Assembly: GCA_905221605.1 (NCBI GenBank)
Contig: CAJNDS010002634.1
Location: 1,091,546 to 1,155,545, forward strand
Origin: Symbiodinium natans
Taxonomy: Eukaryota > Sar > Dinophyceae > Suessiales > Symbiodiniaceae
Length of the DNA: 64,000 nucleotides
Direction: 5' to 3'
The notes beneath the pieces were generated by a model, which made no database searches, was not told the origin of the DNA, and worked only from the letters and a program-made list of their open reading frames with translations. The position numbers and the translations under genes are program-made. Positions 21,117-31,913 of this stretch are shown piece by piece (the first letter of the stretch is position 1; the number at the start of each line of letters is the position of its first letter).

Positions 21117-22688
21117 CGGCAAGAGCCTTTCCTTAGCGGCTACAATCTACCCGGTCGCCCGAGCTTTGTCTCCTTGCTGCTGGTTGGTAGGGAATGAAAG
21201 AATGAACCACTATTGTAGTTACTATTATTATTGCTACCATTCTTTCATTCCCTACTCACCAAAAGTAAGCTTAGTAGCTGAGTGAGCACACTTTGCACTT
21301 TTCGGGATACTATAACCCCCTATAGAACAGAAAGTGTAGACTTTTCCCTAAACCCTAAACCCCAAACCCTAAACCCTAAACCCTTTTTGCTGGCTTATGA
21401 ACTCAGCAACTAAGTAAGTCAGGCATGTGGCAGAGTGGGCACAATCCTCGTGCGAGTTTGACGTGGTGGTCTCAGAGCTGCCTTTCGGCGTGAGCATCTC
21501 CATTCTGGACTCGGATGTGCACCGTGGCTCCAATTCTTGTTGTTGTGTAGGGTTTAGGGTTTAGGGTTTAGGGTTTAGGGTTTAGGGTTTAGGGTCTTCT
21601 CTTTGTTGGATCAACACGAGTGGGGTCAGCACCTCATACACATCAGAAGCTGTCAGAACATCAAGGAGCCTTGGCGACCAGGGACCTGGGGCTTGAGTGT
21701 GGCAGCAGAAGAAGTAAACGCGCACCACTACACAAGGTGACCTACATACTCCCCTCCGTCTAATACTAACCCCCCCCGCAACCCCCCAATTAAGAAATAC
21801 TCCCCAGACACTTAAGAAAACTCAAATGGGAGTATTTAACAAATTCTGGGATGGGGGGTTCATCATTTGAGGGGGGGAGGGGATACCTCGTGTGAACACT
21901 GCCTGGCCGCAGGCTTCTCGCTGCGCTGCAGCGTGTGGTCTGCCCAGGTGGCCGGGTGGTGCTTGTCGCCCCTTGTTCCGAAGCCCCACGCAGCTGAGCT
22001 TAAAGCCTTTAAAGATCTTCGCATTAGGTCAGCGTAGGCTAAAAAACATTTCTTGAGGTCGCAGGCGTTTTGCTGTGGACACTCCATTGAGCACTGTACG
22101 CCTTACCAACTTCAGTGCACAAAACGTAGGCTGGGGATGATTTTGGGGCTGCCCTCTTTCGGGTGTCTCCGTTCCAATTATACGGTGAGTTCCTCAAATT
22201 ATGGTCCCTTTTTCGGTACCCTAAGTATTAGGGGCCGCCTCATAATAGCAACCCCAAAAAAAAATTAGTGAAGTGACCATATGGGTTTCGAACTGACAAA
22301 CGGTCACTGTCAGTATCAGGCATCGAGCGCCACACCCTCGGCGATGATTGGTGCGACTACCGGCGCAGCGATGGAAATGTGGGTGGCACTTCTGTTCACA
22401 TCCTGTTCTTCAGGCGCTCAGACGGGAAGGACACAAAAAGAGGCCGAGCTGTGCTTCGGGTTTGCATGGGCATTTGCATAATGTGAGAAGCTGACTCCGA
22501 ACCTCTAAGATGTGTAGATTACAAACCCGGCCTACAAGGGTCCCATCCATAGCCGTAGCTCACCAATCATGTGCTACTATGAGGGTGTCCGTGCGGCAAA
22601 GCACCTCAATGACAAACCAAGAAGCGTCCATAGTCAGCACCTACTTTGCCCTATTCCTGCGACCAGACTGGTCCTGCGAATAGCATAG
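21117..22688 (+). CDS. Split gene, weakly methyltransferase-like, possibly frameshifted
   Basis: Exons 21117-21186 (RQEPFLSGYNLPGRPSFVSL), 21434-21546 (WAQSSCEFDVVVSELPFGVS), 21682-21713 (TWGLSVAAEE), about 21900-22027, 22065-22125 (RFAVDTPLSTVRLTNFSAQN), 22116-22184 (overlapping alternative), 22320-22459 and 22553-22688 (stop TAG 22686). The 21900 exon reads LLAALQRVVCPGGRVVLVAP in one frame, which resembles the late strands of a class I SAM methyltransferase, and AELKAFKDLRI in the next, so an indel may be present. EFDVVVSELPFG could be an earlier strand. The assignment is weak; the 3' exons are ambiguous in frame. Confidence 0.4.
21189..21254. repeat. Hairpin with 16-bp perfect arms
   Basis: AGGGAATGAAAGAATG and its exact inverse CATTCTTTCATTCCCT are separated by about 34 bases rich in TTA. 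It lies within an inferred intron starting at GTAGGG. Confidence 0.8.
21268..21420. repeat. Family-6 element with inserted CCCTAAA block
   Basis: CTTAGTAGCTGAGT at the left and ACTCAGCAACTAAG at the right are inverted. Inside, ACACTTTGCACTTTTCGGGATACTATAACCCC is nearly shared with 52200-52245. CCCTAAA units at 21346-21383 are absent from the 52190 copy. Confidence 0.85.
21547..21592. repeat. Telomere-like TTTAGGG array
   Basis: Six near-perfect units starting at a GTGTAGGG splice donor. Confidence 0.9.
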
Positions 22689-22795
22689 CTGCTGCTAGAG
22701 CTTTGTCCTCTTCAGCTTACAGAGTCCTCGCAGAGAGCTCGCAGTTACAGCATCTAGGCATTCTCACATTCTGGCATGTTTTTTTCGAGACACAG

Positions 22796-23378
22796 GCATC
22801 CATTCCCGTGTTGTGACGCTCATCCGGCTCGAATGTCGCAGGCTGACGGGTATGGTCGGAATGGTCTCAGATCTGCAGTGGAACCGAGCCTGTGACCAGC
22901 CTTGACAAGCCACTCCATCAGTTTAGCAGGGTCGTGGTCCTGGCCAACACGGAACAGAAACATCCGACGCTCCATCTCTCACCAGGCGTCCACAAACCCC
23001 CTGAGCCCCTAAGCCCTATAGGCCGTAAAACCCCCACCTTCTACGAGGTAGATCGAAGCAGCTCTTGAGATGGAGGCCGAAGACATCTGACTCCGAAAGC
23101 CATCCAACACACAAGATGACCCAAAAATCATCGGAGTAGTGAAAAACTTAGGGTCTTCAGCTTTCTTCAGGTTTGTTTGGGATTTATATGCCCTTCTGTG
23201 CTGATGGCTCTCGCGCCTGAGCCGGCGGCTGTGGCCTTTTGCTTGAGCGGAGAGTTTCTGGTTCCCTTGTCTTGGTAGCCCAGTGGTACCCTTTACCCTC
23301 TTTTTGTTCAAGGTTCCCTGATAAAGTAACCAACCCCAAAGAAAGTGCCCTTATGATGTTTCGGTTACCGGGGTACTA
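22796..23378 (+). CDS. Split gene, product unknown
   Basis: Exons 22796-22849 (IHSRVVTLIRLECRRLT, donor GTATGG), 22900-23047 (LDKPLHQFSRVVVLANTEQK, ending TFYE, donor GTAGAT) and 23171-23268 (VCLGFICPSVLMALAPEPAA). A family-10 element, 23271-23378, follows: either TAG at 23276 ends the protein (LVPLSW) or GT at 23269 is a donor and the frame continues FHQAGK after 23378. The family-10 copy in the EF-hand gene is an intron, which favours the second reading. Confidence 0.5.
23271..23378. repeat. Family-10 element (introner-like)
   Basis: Ends CTTGGTAGCCCAGTGGTACC and GGTTACCGGGGTACTAAG are inverted; the interior has CAAGGTTCCCTGATAAAG. Its relative is the EF-hand intron at 55181-55300. Confidence 0.8.
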
Positions 23379-23569
23379 AGTCATCAAGCTGGAAAGGTTT
23401 CTTGATATTCCTAGGCTCGGCAGGGAGCGCCTAATAGGCCGCTGCAAGCTCAGAGCTTGGCATTTGGGGGTTTTGAGGCTCGGGGCAAGCCGGTGCTTGC
23501 TTGTTTCTGATCTCTGGGTCCTTCTTGGTTATAATCTTACATGCTTGTCATACTCAACTCCTCATAAAG

Positions 23570-23725
23570 AATAAAAATGATCATCTTAAATATGACCCCA
23601 ACAAGGAAGCAGATCTGATCCAAGGAGCGGATCCTGGGGGGCTTGCACGCCGCGTCCTCAGATCGCTGGAGGCTGCGCTTATGCACCTGCGAGTGAGGGC
23701 TTCCACAACGGCCGTGTTTTCGTAA
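23570..23725 (+). CDS. Terminal exon, product unknown
   Basis: Open reading EADLIQGADPGGLARRVLRS then LEAALMHLRVRAS, stop TAA at 23723. The 5' boundary is unclear (an AG-bounded start near 23570-23613). It is the strongest coding signal between 23.4 and 24.1 kb. Confidence 0.45.
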   Translation, partial: NKNDHLKYDPNKEADLIQGADPGGLARRVLRSLEAALMHLRVRASTTAVFS

Positions 23726-23747
23726 TTTGAACCCTGTGCGCCTAAAC

Positions 23748-23821
23748 TTGGGATGTTCCTCCTTATGCTAACAGTCCTTAACAAGGATTATAGTACCCCC
23801 TATAAGGGGGGAACATCCCAA
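23748..23821. repeat. Family-1 inverted-repeat element
   Basis: TTGGGATGTTCC ... CTAACAGTCCTTA ... GGGGGGAACATCCCAA. This 74-bp copy is the shortest of the family (others about 100 bp). Confidence 0.85.
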
Positions 23822-24168
23822 CCCTAAACCCCACACCTGACCGCAGTCCATTCCAATCTACCGCTTGGGATCATTTGGTATCCAGTTGGCAAGTGCAAGA
23901 AGAAATCTTTGGCAGGAATTATCATCGCACTGCTTTTGTTGCTATGTTTGTTGATTTGCTTGCTTGTTTTGTTTTAGGTTCAGGGTGGCTCTTAGCAGCT
24001 TAATTCTTGGAACAGAATTAGGTCAAGTACCCTGGACACACCTAAACCATGAGATCCCCCCCACCCCATTTGCTTCTAAGGGGTCTAAGGGGGAGTAGAA
24101 CCCCTTTAAGGACCCCTTGCTACTCCCCAAATCTACCCCTTAGAGTAATTACCAATGTTCTCTTCCAG

Positions 24169-24470
24169 TGCTAGCACACGCTAACGGAAGCGAACTTTGC
24201 ATCAACTCATTGACCTCGCCCTTTAGGGGGCCTTGGGATAGTTGCTTTTCCTCTCTTTCTCTCTCTTTCTTTGTCTCGCTCTCTCTCTCTCTCCCTCTCT
24301 CCCTCTCTCCCTCTCTCCCTTTGTGTTTAAGTTATCAACAGAAGAAATATGCAGCCAGAGTGAAGATCTTCCCCTTTAATTACATGTCGATAGACAAAGG
24401 GTGCAATCAAGCAAAACACCTTGAATTATTGCGTTCCTTTTCAGATTCCTCATGTGCCTTTCGTTGTTGA
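24169..24470 (+). CDS. Two exons or one with a Ser/Leu tract, product unknown
   Basis: 24169-24240 (LAHANGSELCINSLTSPFRG, donor GTTGCT) and 24342-24470 (KKYAARVKIFPFNYMSIDKG, ending CAFRC, TGA). Between them lies a CTCTCCCTC tract that is also in frame (Ser-Leu-rich). An intron ending TTATCAACAG is the likelier reading because the tract is a microsatellite. Confidence 0.5.
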
Positions 24471-24627
24471 AGACAGTTCGTGAGGTAGCGACACTAGGAC
24501 TTCTGTACCCCTAAAGTCGGAAACTCGAGGAAACCACAAATACTAGCCCCAGTTCCTTACTTAGTATCCACCAAGAAGCCCTCACAAACCCTGCACCCCG
24601 AACCCTGGGCCCGAAGTAAGCTTCCAG

Positions 24628-25059
24628 TGGCGAAATTGTCAGCAAGGAGTGGCGTGACGTGCAGAGCGTGATCCGCACCATTTTTCAGGCCGACTTGAAA
24701 AGTTGACTTGCGAACCGCCAATCGATTTGGGATTCAGGGTTCCTGGTTCAGGTCTTGAGGAATTTCCAGCAGAAGCATGTGAACTTGGGGAGGTTCACGC
24801 ATGAATGTGAATTTCGGGTTCAAACGGGGTTAGGGTTAAGAGCTCCCTGCCAGGCTCTTTGCGACGTGGCGCATGCACAAAGCAATGCCGTGCGCGAGGC
24901 GTGATGCCGCTTCAGCTTGCTTTCACGAGGGCCGCATCGTACATGTCACTTATTTTAAGGGGCTGCGCCCATGGGCGGGCAGCGCACGCAGAAGCCCGGG
25001 GCGAGCAGTTTCTAAGCATGTTGAGGCCCCTAAACTCCCTGAAGATCTCTAAGCGTTAA
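24628..25059 (+). CDS. Two-exon gene end, product unknown
   Basis: 24628-24701 (GEIVSKEWRDVQSVIRTIFQ, donor GTTGAC) and 24854-25059 (SLRRGACTKQCRARGVMPLQ ... FLSMLRPL, stop TAA). Leftover A plus GC restores frame. A competing frame of exon 2 (ALCDVAHAQSNAVREA, TGA) also looks protein-like, so the 3' end is uncertain. Confidence 0.5.
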
Positions 25060-25165
25060 GTTTCTAAGCATTTTCAGGCCCCTAAACTCCCTTCAAATCT
25101 CTAAGCGTTTGAGGCTCCTAGACTCCCTTAACGTTTGTCTAAGCACTTTATAAGGCCCCTAAACT
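25008..25165. repeat. Tandem repeat, about 52-bp unit, three copies
   Basis: Units of TTTCTAAGCATG/TTTCAGGCCCCTAAACTCCCT...ATCTCTAAGCG. The third copy is shortened. It overlaps the end of the preceding exon. Confidence 0.75.
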
Positions 25166-25199
25166 CACTTTTTCCTAGCCCCGGGCTTAGACACGTCGC

Positions 25200-26400
25200 T
25201 TATGCCCGCCCTTTGGGGGGCATCATGCTCCTGATGCGCCCCCGGGGTCCCGCCCCGGGAGCCGCTGGTGCTCCTGATGCGCGCCTGGGGGTCCCGGGCT
25301 GGACCCGCTGATGCTCATGATGCGCGCCTCTGGGGGCTTCCGTGGCGACGCAAAAAACCACGAAAAAAAAACCGTTCACCGGCGGCACGCGGGGGTCGGC
25401 GGCACTGGCGTCCGGCCTAATTCTGCTTCGCAGAAGGCCAGAGGCCAGCAAGGCTATTCCCGGGACGACCCGGGCTAAAAGGTCCGCATTTGCTCGGTCC
25501 TTTGGGGACCTCGCGCTGCCCGATTTAAAGGCTGACGCCGCTGCCGCCGACCCCCGGGGTGGGCGCTGCGGAAGAACGGCTAGGCAGGCGGGGTAGGGGG
25601 CAGGGGTTGGGAAAGGGGTAGGGAAGGGGCAGGGGGGGTGGGTGTTTGGGTTGGGAGGGCGCAAAAGGTGGGGTGCAGGGGTGTGGGGGGGGGGGGTAGG
25701 GGGTTCGGGAGGGTCGTGGGGGGCGGGTGGGGTGCAGCCGGCTAGGTAGGCGGGTAGGGGACGGAGGTAGGGAGGGGCGGGGTGTGGGGGGGGAGGGGGG
25801 ATTGTTGGGGGGGGGTACGGGGGGGCGAGCCAACACAAAACGCGTGGTTTCACCTGCTCCTGTGGTTCTTGCACCCAAGGCCCAAAGGCTCATTCCCCGT
25901 TAAGCTCAGCTGAAAGGTCCCGAAACTCCTGGAGCTTCGCCGCACGCCGCTTGCTTACCTCGCTAAAGCCCAGAGTGTGGCAAGATCAAAGATTGCACAC
26001 CTCAAAGAATCACTGATGCCGAGCACGCGGGGGGGCCGGCTAGGCAGGCGGGGTAGGGGGCGGGGGGTTGGGAAGGGGGCAGAGTGGGTGGGGGGGCGCA
26101 AAAGGGGCGGGGGGGCCGGAGGGGTTGGGGGGGGGGGGGGGGGGGGGGGGGTGTGGTGGGGGGGTGGGGGGGAGGTGGGCGGGGGGGTTTGGGGTTTGGG
26201 GGGGGGGGGGATGGGGGGGGTAGACCCTTCAAAACTTTATGCGGCTGAAAGATCGTGGGTAATGGAGGGGGGGGTGTGTAGGGTGCAGCCAACACAACGC
26301 GTGGTTCCACCTGCTTGGCCGCAAAACAACAAAATTCGGTTGTTTTTGGTCCTTCTCCTGTGTAGGCAGGCGGGGTAGGGGGCGGGGGTTGGGAAAGGGG
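25200..26400. repeat. GC-rich block with G-run minisatellite, adjacent to gap
   Basis: 25200-25330 has degenerate CTCCTGATGCGC units. 25342-25596 contains an 84-codon + ORF (MATQKTTKKKPFTGGTRG), which I cannot confirm as a gene. From 25580 the motif GGCTAGGCAGGCGGGGTAGG recurs at 26037 and a related unit at 26364, within long G runs. Such DNA can form G-quadruplexes and explains the assembly gap that follows. Confidence 0.7.
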
Positions 26401-26500
26401 NNNNNNNNNNNNNNNNNNNNNNNNNNNNNNNNNNNNNNNNNNNNNNNNNNNNNNNNNNNNNNNNNNNNNNNNNNNNNNNNNNNNNNNNNNNNNNNNNNNN
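26401..26500. other. Assembly gap (100 N)
   Basis: Exactly 100 N, a placeholder size. It directly follows GGGAAAGGGG of the G-rich minisatellite. Confidence 0.99.
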
Positions 26501-28045
26501 CCCAAGTTTGGGTTTCAGTCTGTAGGGTTGAGGGTTCGGAGAACATGTGCTACACTTCCGGGCGGATTGACAGAAGCCCTGTTGAACCAAAGGTCAAAGG
26601 GTTTAGGGTTCAGAAGGGTTCTGGCAAAAGGGTCAAATCCCAAAACAAGCCAACCCCTTGAAAACCCTGAAGCCCTAAAACCACACACAAGCAACTTGCG
26701 CTTGAACCCTCATAAACCTTAGTAACTTAAACCAGACACCATGAGACCCCGACAGCAGACAGCGACAAAGCATAAACCCCGAATAGTTGTCAAAACTCTT
26801 AACCCGCAGCACCAAGTGGCCTGAAGCCTTTAGAACCTGAAGCCGTTCAAGCCCTAAATCCCTCAAACTCCCACAACCTTAAACATTTTTAACCCCTTAC
26901 CCGCCCCCCAAAGCAGACAACCACCTTCCCAACAGTGCACGTGCACCCTAATCCTCTTTAAGCCCTTGACCCCCAAAAGAACAGACAAGCAACCTGGAAA
27001 TCCATGAGTCCGTAAGCCCTCTCTCCGCAAAAGCAGACAACGCCTCAGCGTATGCCGCCCTAACCTCGACAAAATCTCTACTCACAAAGCAGACGTGCGC
27101 CCTCGAACTCTGTGCATTTGAGCCCTAAACTCTGAGCCCTTCAAACCTTTTAAGCTTTGAACCCTCTAAACCCTAAACCCACTACCCATTAAACCCTGGA
27201 TGCTGAGACCCGAAACCCTAAACCCCAAACCCCAAACCCTAAACCCTAAACCCTGAACCCTGAACCCTAAACCCGAAACCCTAAACCCTAACCTCCTGGG
27301 AATAGACAAAAGGCAGGTCTCGCCCAAGTGGTGGCTGAGTGCTCCAGCGAGGCGTCATGTCGTACATGGCTTTATGTACCCTAAAACCCTAAACCCCAAA
27401 CCCTAAACTCCTCCTATATTCCCGATCATGGTATATATGAACTATAAGCCCATGTAGGGTTCGTTTGGTCCGCAAGCTTGGGGAGGCGTTGGGTTTAGGG
27501 TTTAGGGTTTAGGTTTTGGGTTTAGGGTTTAGGGTTTCTAGGGTCTGTTCCCTAAACCCTGAATTCGAGACCCTCAACCCTCAAGGCTGCTGGGAGGGTA
27601 AGTCTTGGGTTCGCGGAGTCTGTTCAAGGGTTCAAGCCTGAACCCTAAACCCTAAACCCTAAACCCTGAACCCTGAACCCTGAACCCTGAACCCTGAACC
27701 CTGAACCCTGAACCCTGAACCCTGAACCCTGAACCCTGAACCCTGAACCCTAACCCTAAACCCTATGGTTTAGGCTTTAAATTTTGGATTTCGGGGGTTT
27801 AGGGCGAAGCCCGGAGCCCGAGGGTGTTGTCAGGTAGTTTAAATCAGTTTTTTTGCGCAGCAGATGCCCATACCGACATGCTCAGCCTAGGGCCTCCATG
27901 CTTGCAAAGAAAATGGAAACCCCAAAGCCCTAAACCCTAAACCCTTCTCCAAGTGGATGGGTATATAATCGGCATGACAGTACCCTAAACCCTAAACCCT
28001 AAACCCTAAACCCTAAAGCCTAAACCCTAGACCTGGGCTTATCAG
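26501..28045. other. Telomere-like-rich stretch with few exons
   Basis: Degenerate CCCTAAA-type text to 27300; TTTAGGG at 27490-27540; (CCCTGAA)n at 27660-27745; more CCCTAAA at 27925-28030. One plausible exon, 27317-27368 (after AGGCAG; LAQVVAECSSEASC), has a GC donor. Nothing else was supported. Confidence 0.5.
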
Positions 28046-28742
28046 GAGCTGCGAGTTCCTCCCATGCCTGGCTCACGTTGTTCAAAGACAAGCCGGTAGG
28101 GTTCGGCATGCTGAGTCCGCATCCTTATGCTATTTCAACTTTCAACTTTCTATATGTATGTAATAAATAAGTAAATAGAGATATATAAATGTATATATAC
28201 TTCCTTCGAATACATATAGTTACCTCACTAGCAAGTTCTACAACCCTGGCGGTGCTCAGCGAATGCTCTGAAAGTAGGAAAAAGTGATACGTGATAAGGT
28301 ATTGTACTCAAGACACTAGCTCTGAAAACGTAGCACGGGTCAATTACATGCCCTTCTCCTCAGCCAAACTTTTCCTGCCCAACAAGACCTCGTTTCTTCG
28401 GTGTTGACGGGAAGTTTAAATCAGCCTTTTGCTCAACGGATGCGCATGTAGATGCGCTCAGCCTAGTGACTGCATGTTGCGAAGAAGCTGGAAACCTAGT
28501 ATATAGTCGGCATGGCAGTAAGACCTAGGATTTGGTGGGCCAGCCTCTCTCTCTCTCTCTCCTTCCATCCGTGCCACTCTCTAACACTTCTCTATCTGTA
28601 CTGGTGCTACGTGCCTATTCTCGCCATGCTTTATGATTCCTGCAAACGATCCTGTACCCCAAGGTACAGGCCATTCAGCAGGAGGTGAAGGAGCTGTCAG
28701 ATCCAGTGCTTTCTTCGGCAACGTGACGTGGTCGCTCTGCAA

Positions 28743-28783
<41 letters not shown>

Positions 28784-29361
28784 GGTGGGTGTTTGTTTGT
28801 TTGTTTTTTGTTGTGTGTGTGTGTGTGTGCGTTTGCGTTTGCGTTTGCGTTTGCGTTTGCGCTTGTGCTTGTGCTTGTGTTTGAAACAATTTGTGTTCGT
28901 GCTTGTGCTTGTGCTTGTGTTTGTCCTTGCGTGCGTGCCCGCGTGCGCGTGTTGTTATCGCCGATGGATTGAGGTCGAGGCAAAGTGACATAGTATCTCG
29001 TGAAGAGCACTGTCGCCTGGGGCTCCCAAGACCGTCTTGCTTAATTCAAAAAAGGCGAATACTCTGTCTTCAACCATTTGAACATGTACCTCATCTGGTG
29101 TTTCGTGTGTCGCAGATGACGGGCATGCTAACTCATACAAGGTCGTACACAACTCATGCTGAACAACCGCACTTGAGGTGTGAGGGTTGGGGAGAACACA
29201 GGCTAAACCCCAATCCCTAAACCCTAAACTAGCTTCCGCTTTCAGCTGAACAGGCTTTCTCCGAATTACGTCGTGCAGTAGACCCCACAAGGCTGTGGCT
29301 CCTCGGGTGGCGAAAGAGAACTCGGAAGCTTACGCTTGCAGGAGCTGGCAGCATCATCTGA
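28046..29361 (+). CDS. Four-exon gene end, product unknown
   Basis: Exons 28046-28095 (ELRVPPMPGSRCSKTS, donor GTAGGG), 28664-28722 (VQAIQQEVKELSDPVLSSA), 28974-29177 (RQSDIVSREEHCRLGLPRPS then ILCLQPFEHVPHLVFRVSQM) and 29246-29361 (EQAFSELRRAVDPTRLWLLG, TGA at 29359). The 204-nt exon is the best supported. Phase between the third and fourth exons does not fit with my boundaries. Introns hold a GT/GCGTTT microsatellite. Confidence 0.5.
28749..28935. repeat. GT / GCGTTT / GCTTGT microsatellite
   Basis: Successive (GT)n, (GGTG)n, (TTTG)n, (GT)n, (GCGTTT)n and (GCTTGT)n runs. Cys-Val and Thr-His ORFs on both strands here are artefacts. Confidence 0.95.
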
Positions 29362-29832
29362 GGCACCAGGGAGGGTTAGGGCTTCCGGGTGCGAAGGTGC
29401 TAGGGATTTGGCAATCGGGTTGGGAGTACCCAGAGTCGAAGGCGGGGGGGGGGGGGGGGGGTGGGAGGGTGCGAGGGCAGGGTTTAGGGTCGCATGCAAG
29501 TTACCTCAAGATACAAAAGTTCTGAAGTCCTTCGGCACAATGAGCCCTCATTGGGGTCATGTACCCTATGCTACTATTATCCCTATCAAGGTAATATGAA
29601 CCATAAACCGGGTTCATTTGCTCCTCAAGGGTGGTCTTCGAGCATCCGCTCCACTGCAGTCCGCGGGCAAGGGTCGGCCCTAGGTTTAGGGTTTAGGGTT
29701 TAGGGTTTAGGCTTGAGGGTACGCGCATGTCAAGCACTCACGGCTCACTCATGTGCCTACCGGCTCAAGAGTCGAAGCCGTTCATGTCAAACCCTAAACC
29801 CTAAACCCTAAACCCTAGTTCTGTGCACAACC

Positions 29833-30678
29833 ATGCGTAGACTTGGCACCAGCATGCGGATCGAAGTATGGCGCCCCCACAGCAGCAACTCGGATGCTGA
29901 AGTTCTCAGCTCGCATCCTGTAGGCGCCCCCTTCCCCACCCAACCACTACCAACAACAAAAGCTGAGCTCGAAGCCATTCTTCTACAGGTTCTTCTTGCC
30001 CATATCCATGCAAGCATCAGTGTCAGCATCTCTCAGAAATTCACTACGTAAGGAACCTAGACTTCCCATTGCCCCATTGCCTTCGGCTGGAGCCGACCAT
30101 GCCGTAATCTGCACAGCGACTGCCTGGTCCGCATCCCTTTTTCCAACCATGCCGACGCCATCGATGGCCACCAAGGCCGTCGCTTTGGCGTCACAGGCTG
30201 CTTTGAGGATTTGTGGTTGAGATATTCCCCTTGTACTAACAGTCCTTAAAAAGGATTAGAATAGGGGGTACCTGAACATTTGTGGGGGTTTTGGGCTGGG
30301 GTGTGGTGTTCAAAGCTCTTGAAGAGGTTGTTAAACCCGAACCCCCCTCCCATGTCGCCGCCCCGCATGATTCGGCGAGTCGCCGACAAAGATTTCAGGA
30401 AATTCTCGGGAGTTTTTTTTTTTTTGCTCGGGAGGGAGTCGGGAGTTGAAGCCAGGACCATCCGACACCCCTCCTGAACAAAGCCTAAGTTCATCACAGA
30501 GTCAGAGCCTCCGCCCATGCATTTAGCAGCGCTGTGCTCCAGCGACCGAGCAGCATCCAGCGAGTTCTTGCAACACGTAATGCCAGCAAACATCTTTGAA
30601 TCCGGCGTTTCCGGCTTCCACACCTTTGAGATGTTCCAAGATGTCCCAGCAAATTCTGCATCATCCTTCGGGGGTTAG
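29833..30678 (+). CDS. Three-exon gene, product unknown
   Basis: Exon 1 about 29833-30047 (possible ATG start MRRLGTSMRIEVWRPHSS; then KAELEAILLQVLLAHIHAS, donor GTAAGG). Exon 2 30117-30215 (DCLVRIPFSNHADAIDGHQG then RRFGVTGCFEDLW). Exon 3 about 30500-30671 or to TAG 30678 (MHLAALCSSDRAASSEFLQH then FESGVSGFHTFEMFQDV). Exons 1 and 2 join in phase (AC plus C) across a 69-nt intron. A family-1 remnant lies in intron 2. No family was recognised. Confidence 0.6.
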
Positions 30679-31056
30679 GGTTTAGGGTCTAGAGTGGTTT
30701 GGGGTTTAGGGCTTAGGGTTTTGGGTTTACCTCCGGAATTCCCCCCCCCCCCCCCCCCTTTGGCCCAACACGCCGAGGTGTATACTGTTATTCATTCTGC
30801 TTTGCGCAGGGGGTCGGAGCCCGTACTAGCACTTTGGAGAGCAAACCCCAAACCCTAAACCCTGGCAATCTGGAGCCTTGCCCGCGTGCGTGCTAGTTGT
30901 GAGAGTCGAAACCCTAGAGCAACCCTGCTTCATGGGTAGTTCTAAGTGGGATTACAAATAGGGTAACTAACTATAAATAGAACTGGCTATAGCCTCATTT
31001 CGGGCACTTGTAACCCTACTTGTGACTACCCCACGACCCTTCAAGTAAGCTCCCAG

Positions 31057-31913
31057 GACAAGTTTCAGAACCTGCAGCTGCGCAGCTTGCTTGACGACCC
31101 CGAGTCCAAGCCGCACGACGCCTGGGAATCTTGGGCTGTGTTTCGATATCGACGGCTATAAATCCTGAACCCTAGGGTTTAGGGTTTAGGGTTTAGGGCT
31201 TTAGGGAATCCCTAAGCCATAAACCCTAACCCTTCAATGCAGGCCTGGGAATAGTAAAGCTTAGCAATCTTGATTCCTTGGTTGTTGGCGATGTAAGAGA
31301 CTGTAGGTACCGCGAATATGCCCCAAAATCATACTATAGCGTTCAACTCAGACATAGGATTTCCCGGAATCCTAAACCCTAAACCCCAAGCCCTAAGCCC
31401 TAAATTGAAAGTTTCGGGTTGAGGAGAGGTTGAGCGCGTGTTGCAGCCTGAGGCTCAGATGCTGGACAGCGGGCTTTGCCAAGGCTTCGCCGACGTGCTG
31501 ACCTCAGAAGACGTAAAACCCCAAACGCTAAACCCTAAACCCTAAACCCTAAACCCTCAACCCTCAACCCTAAACCCTAAACCCTAAACCCTAAACCCTA
31601 AACCCTAAACCCTAAACCCTAAACCCTAAACCCTAAACCCTAAACCCTAAACCCTAAACCCTAAACCCTAACCCAAGCCCTCCTTTTGCATTTTTTATTC
31701 CGTGGGGACGAATCGTGAAGCCTGAAAGGGTGTATGGTTCATATTGCCTCAATAGGGATAATAGTAGTATAGGGTATATGACCCTCAAAAGTTCCTTTGG
31801 TCCCCAAGGTTACATTCTCCGCGACGCCTCTGCGCAAACAACAATGTGCAGCTCAGGTGCGGATCCAGATGTCCCTGCCATCGAGCGCAGAAGCTGAGGA
31901 GCTTCTGCTGTGA
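31057..31913 (+). CDS. Three-exon gene end, product unknown
   Basis: 31057-31154 (DKFQNLQLRSLLDDPESKPH then AWESWAVFRYR, GC donor), 31447-31512 (PEAQMLDSGLCQGFADVLTS, donor GTAAAAC) and 31857-31913 (VRIQMSLPSSAEAEELLL, TGA). The last two are phase 0. The upstream intron ends with a family-3 element; the final intron holds the long (CCCTAAA)n array and a family-2 element. Confidence 0.6.
31520..31680. repeat. Long (CCCTAAA)n array
   Basis: About 20 units with little variation (some CCCTCAA). It lies within an inferred intron, 180 bases upstream of its 3' splice site. Confidence 0.95.

Noticed and set aside
25200..25893. Pro-rich - strand ORFs (224 and 122 residues)
   Set aside because: They translate G-run minisatellite; no domain, and similar ORFs appear on any such tract.
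26002..26661. ORFs crossing the N gap
   Set aside because: They contain the gap itself, so no continuous frame is known.
28581..29010. Thr/His and Cys/Val ORFs
   Set aside because: Translations of (GT)n-type microsatellites.
31520..31680. Telomere array read as a CRISPR-like or satellite repeat
   Set aside because: The unit is the 7-bp telomere motif with no spacers.
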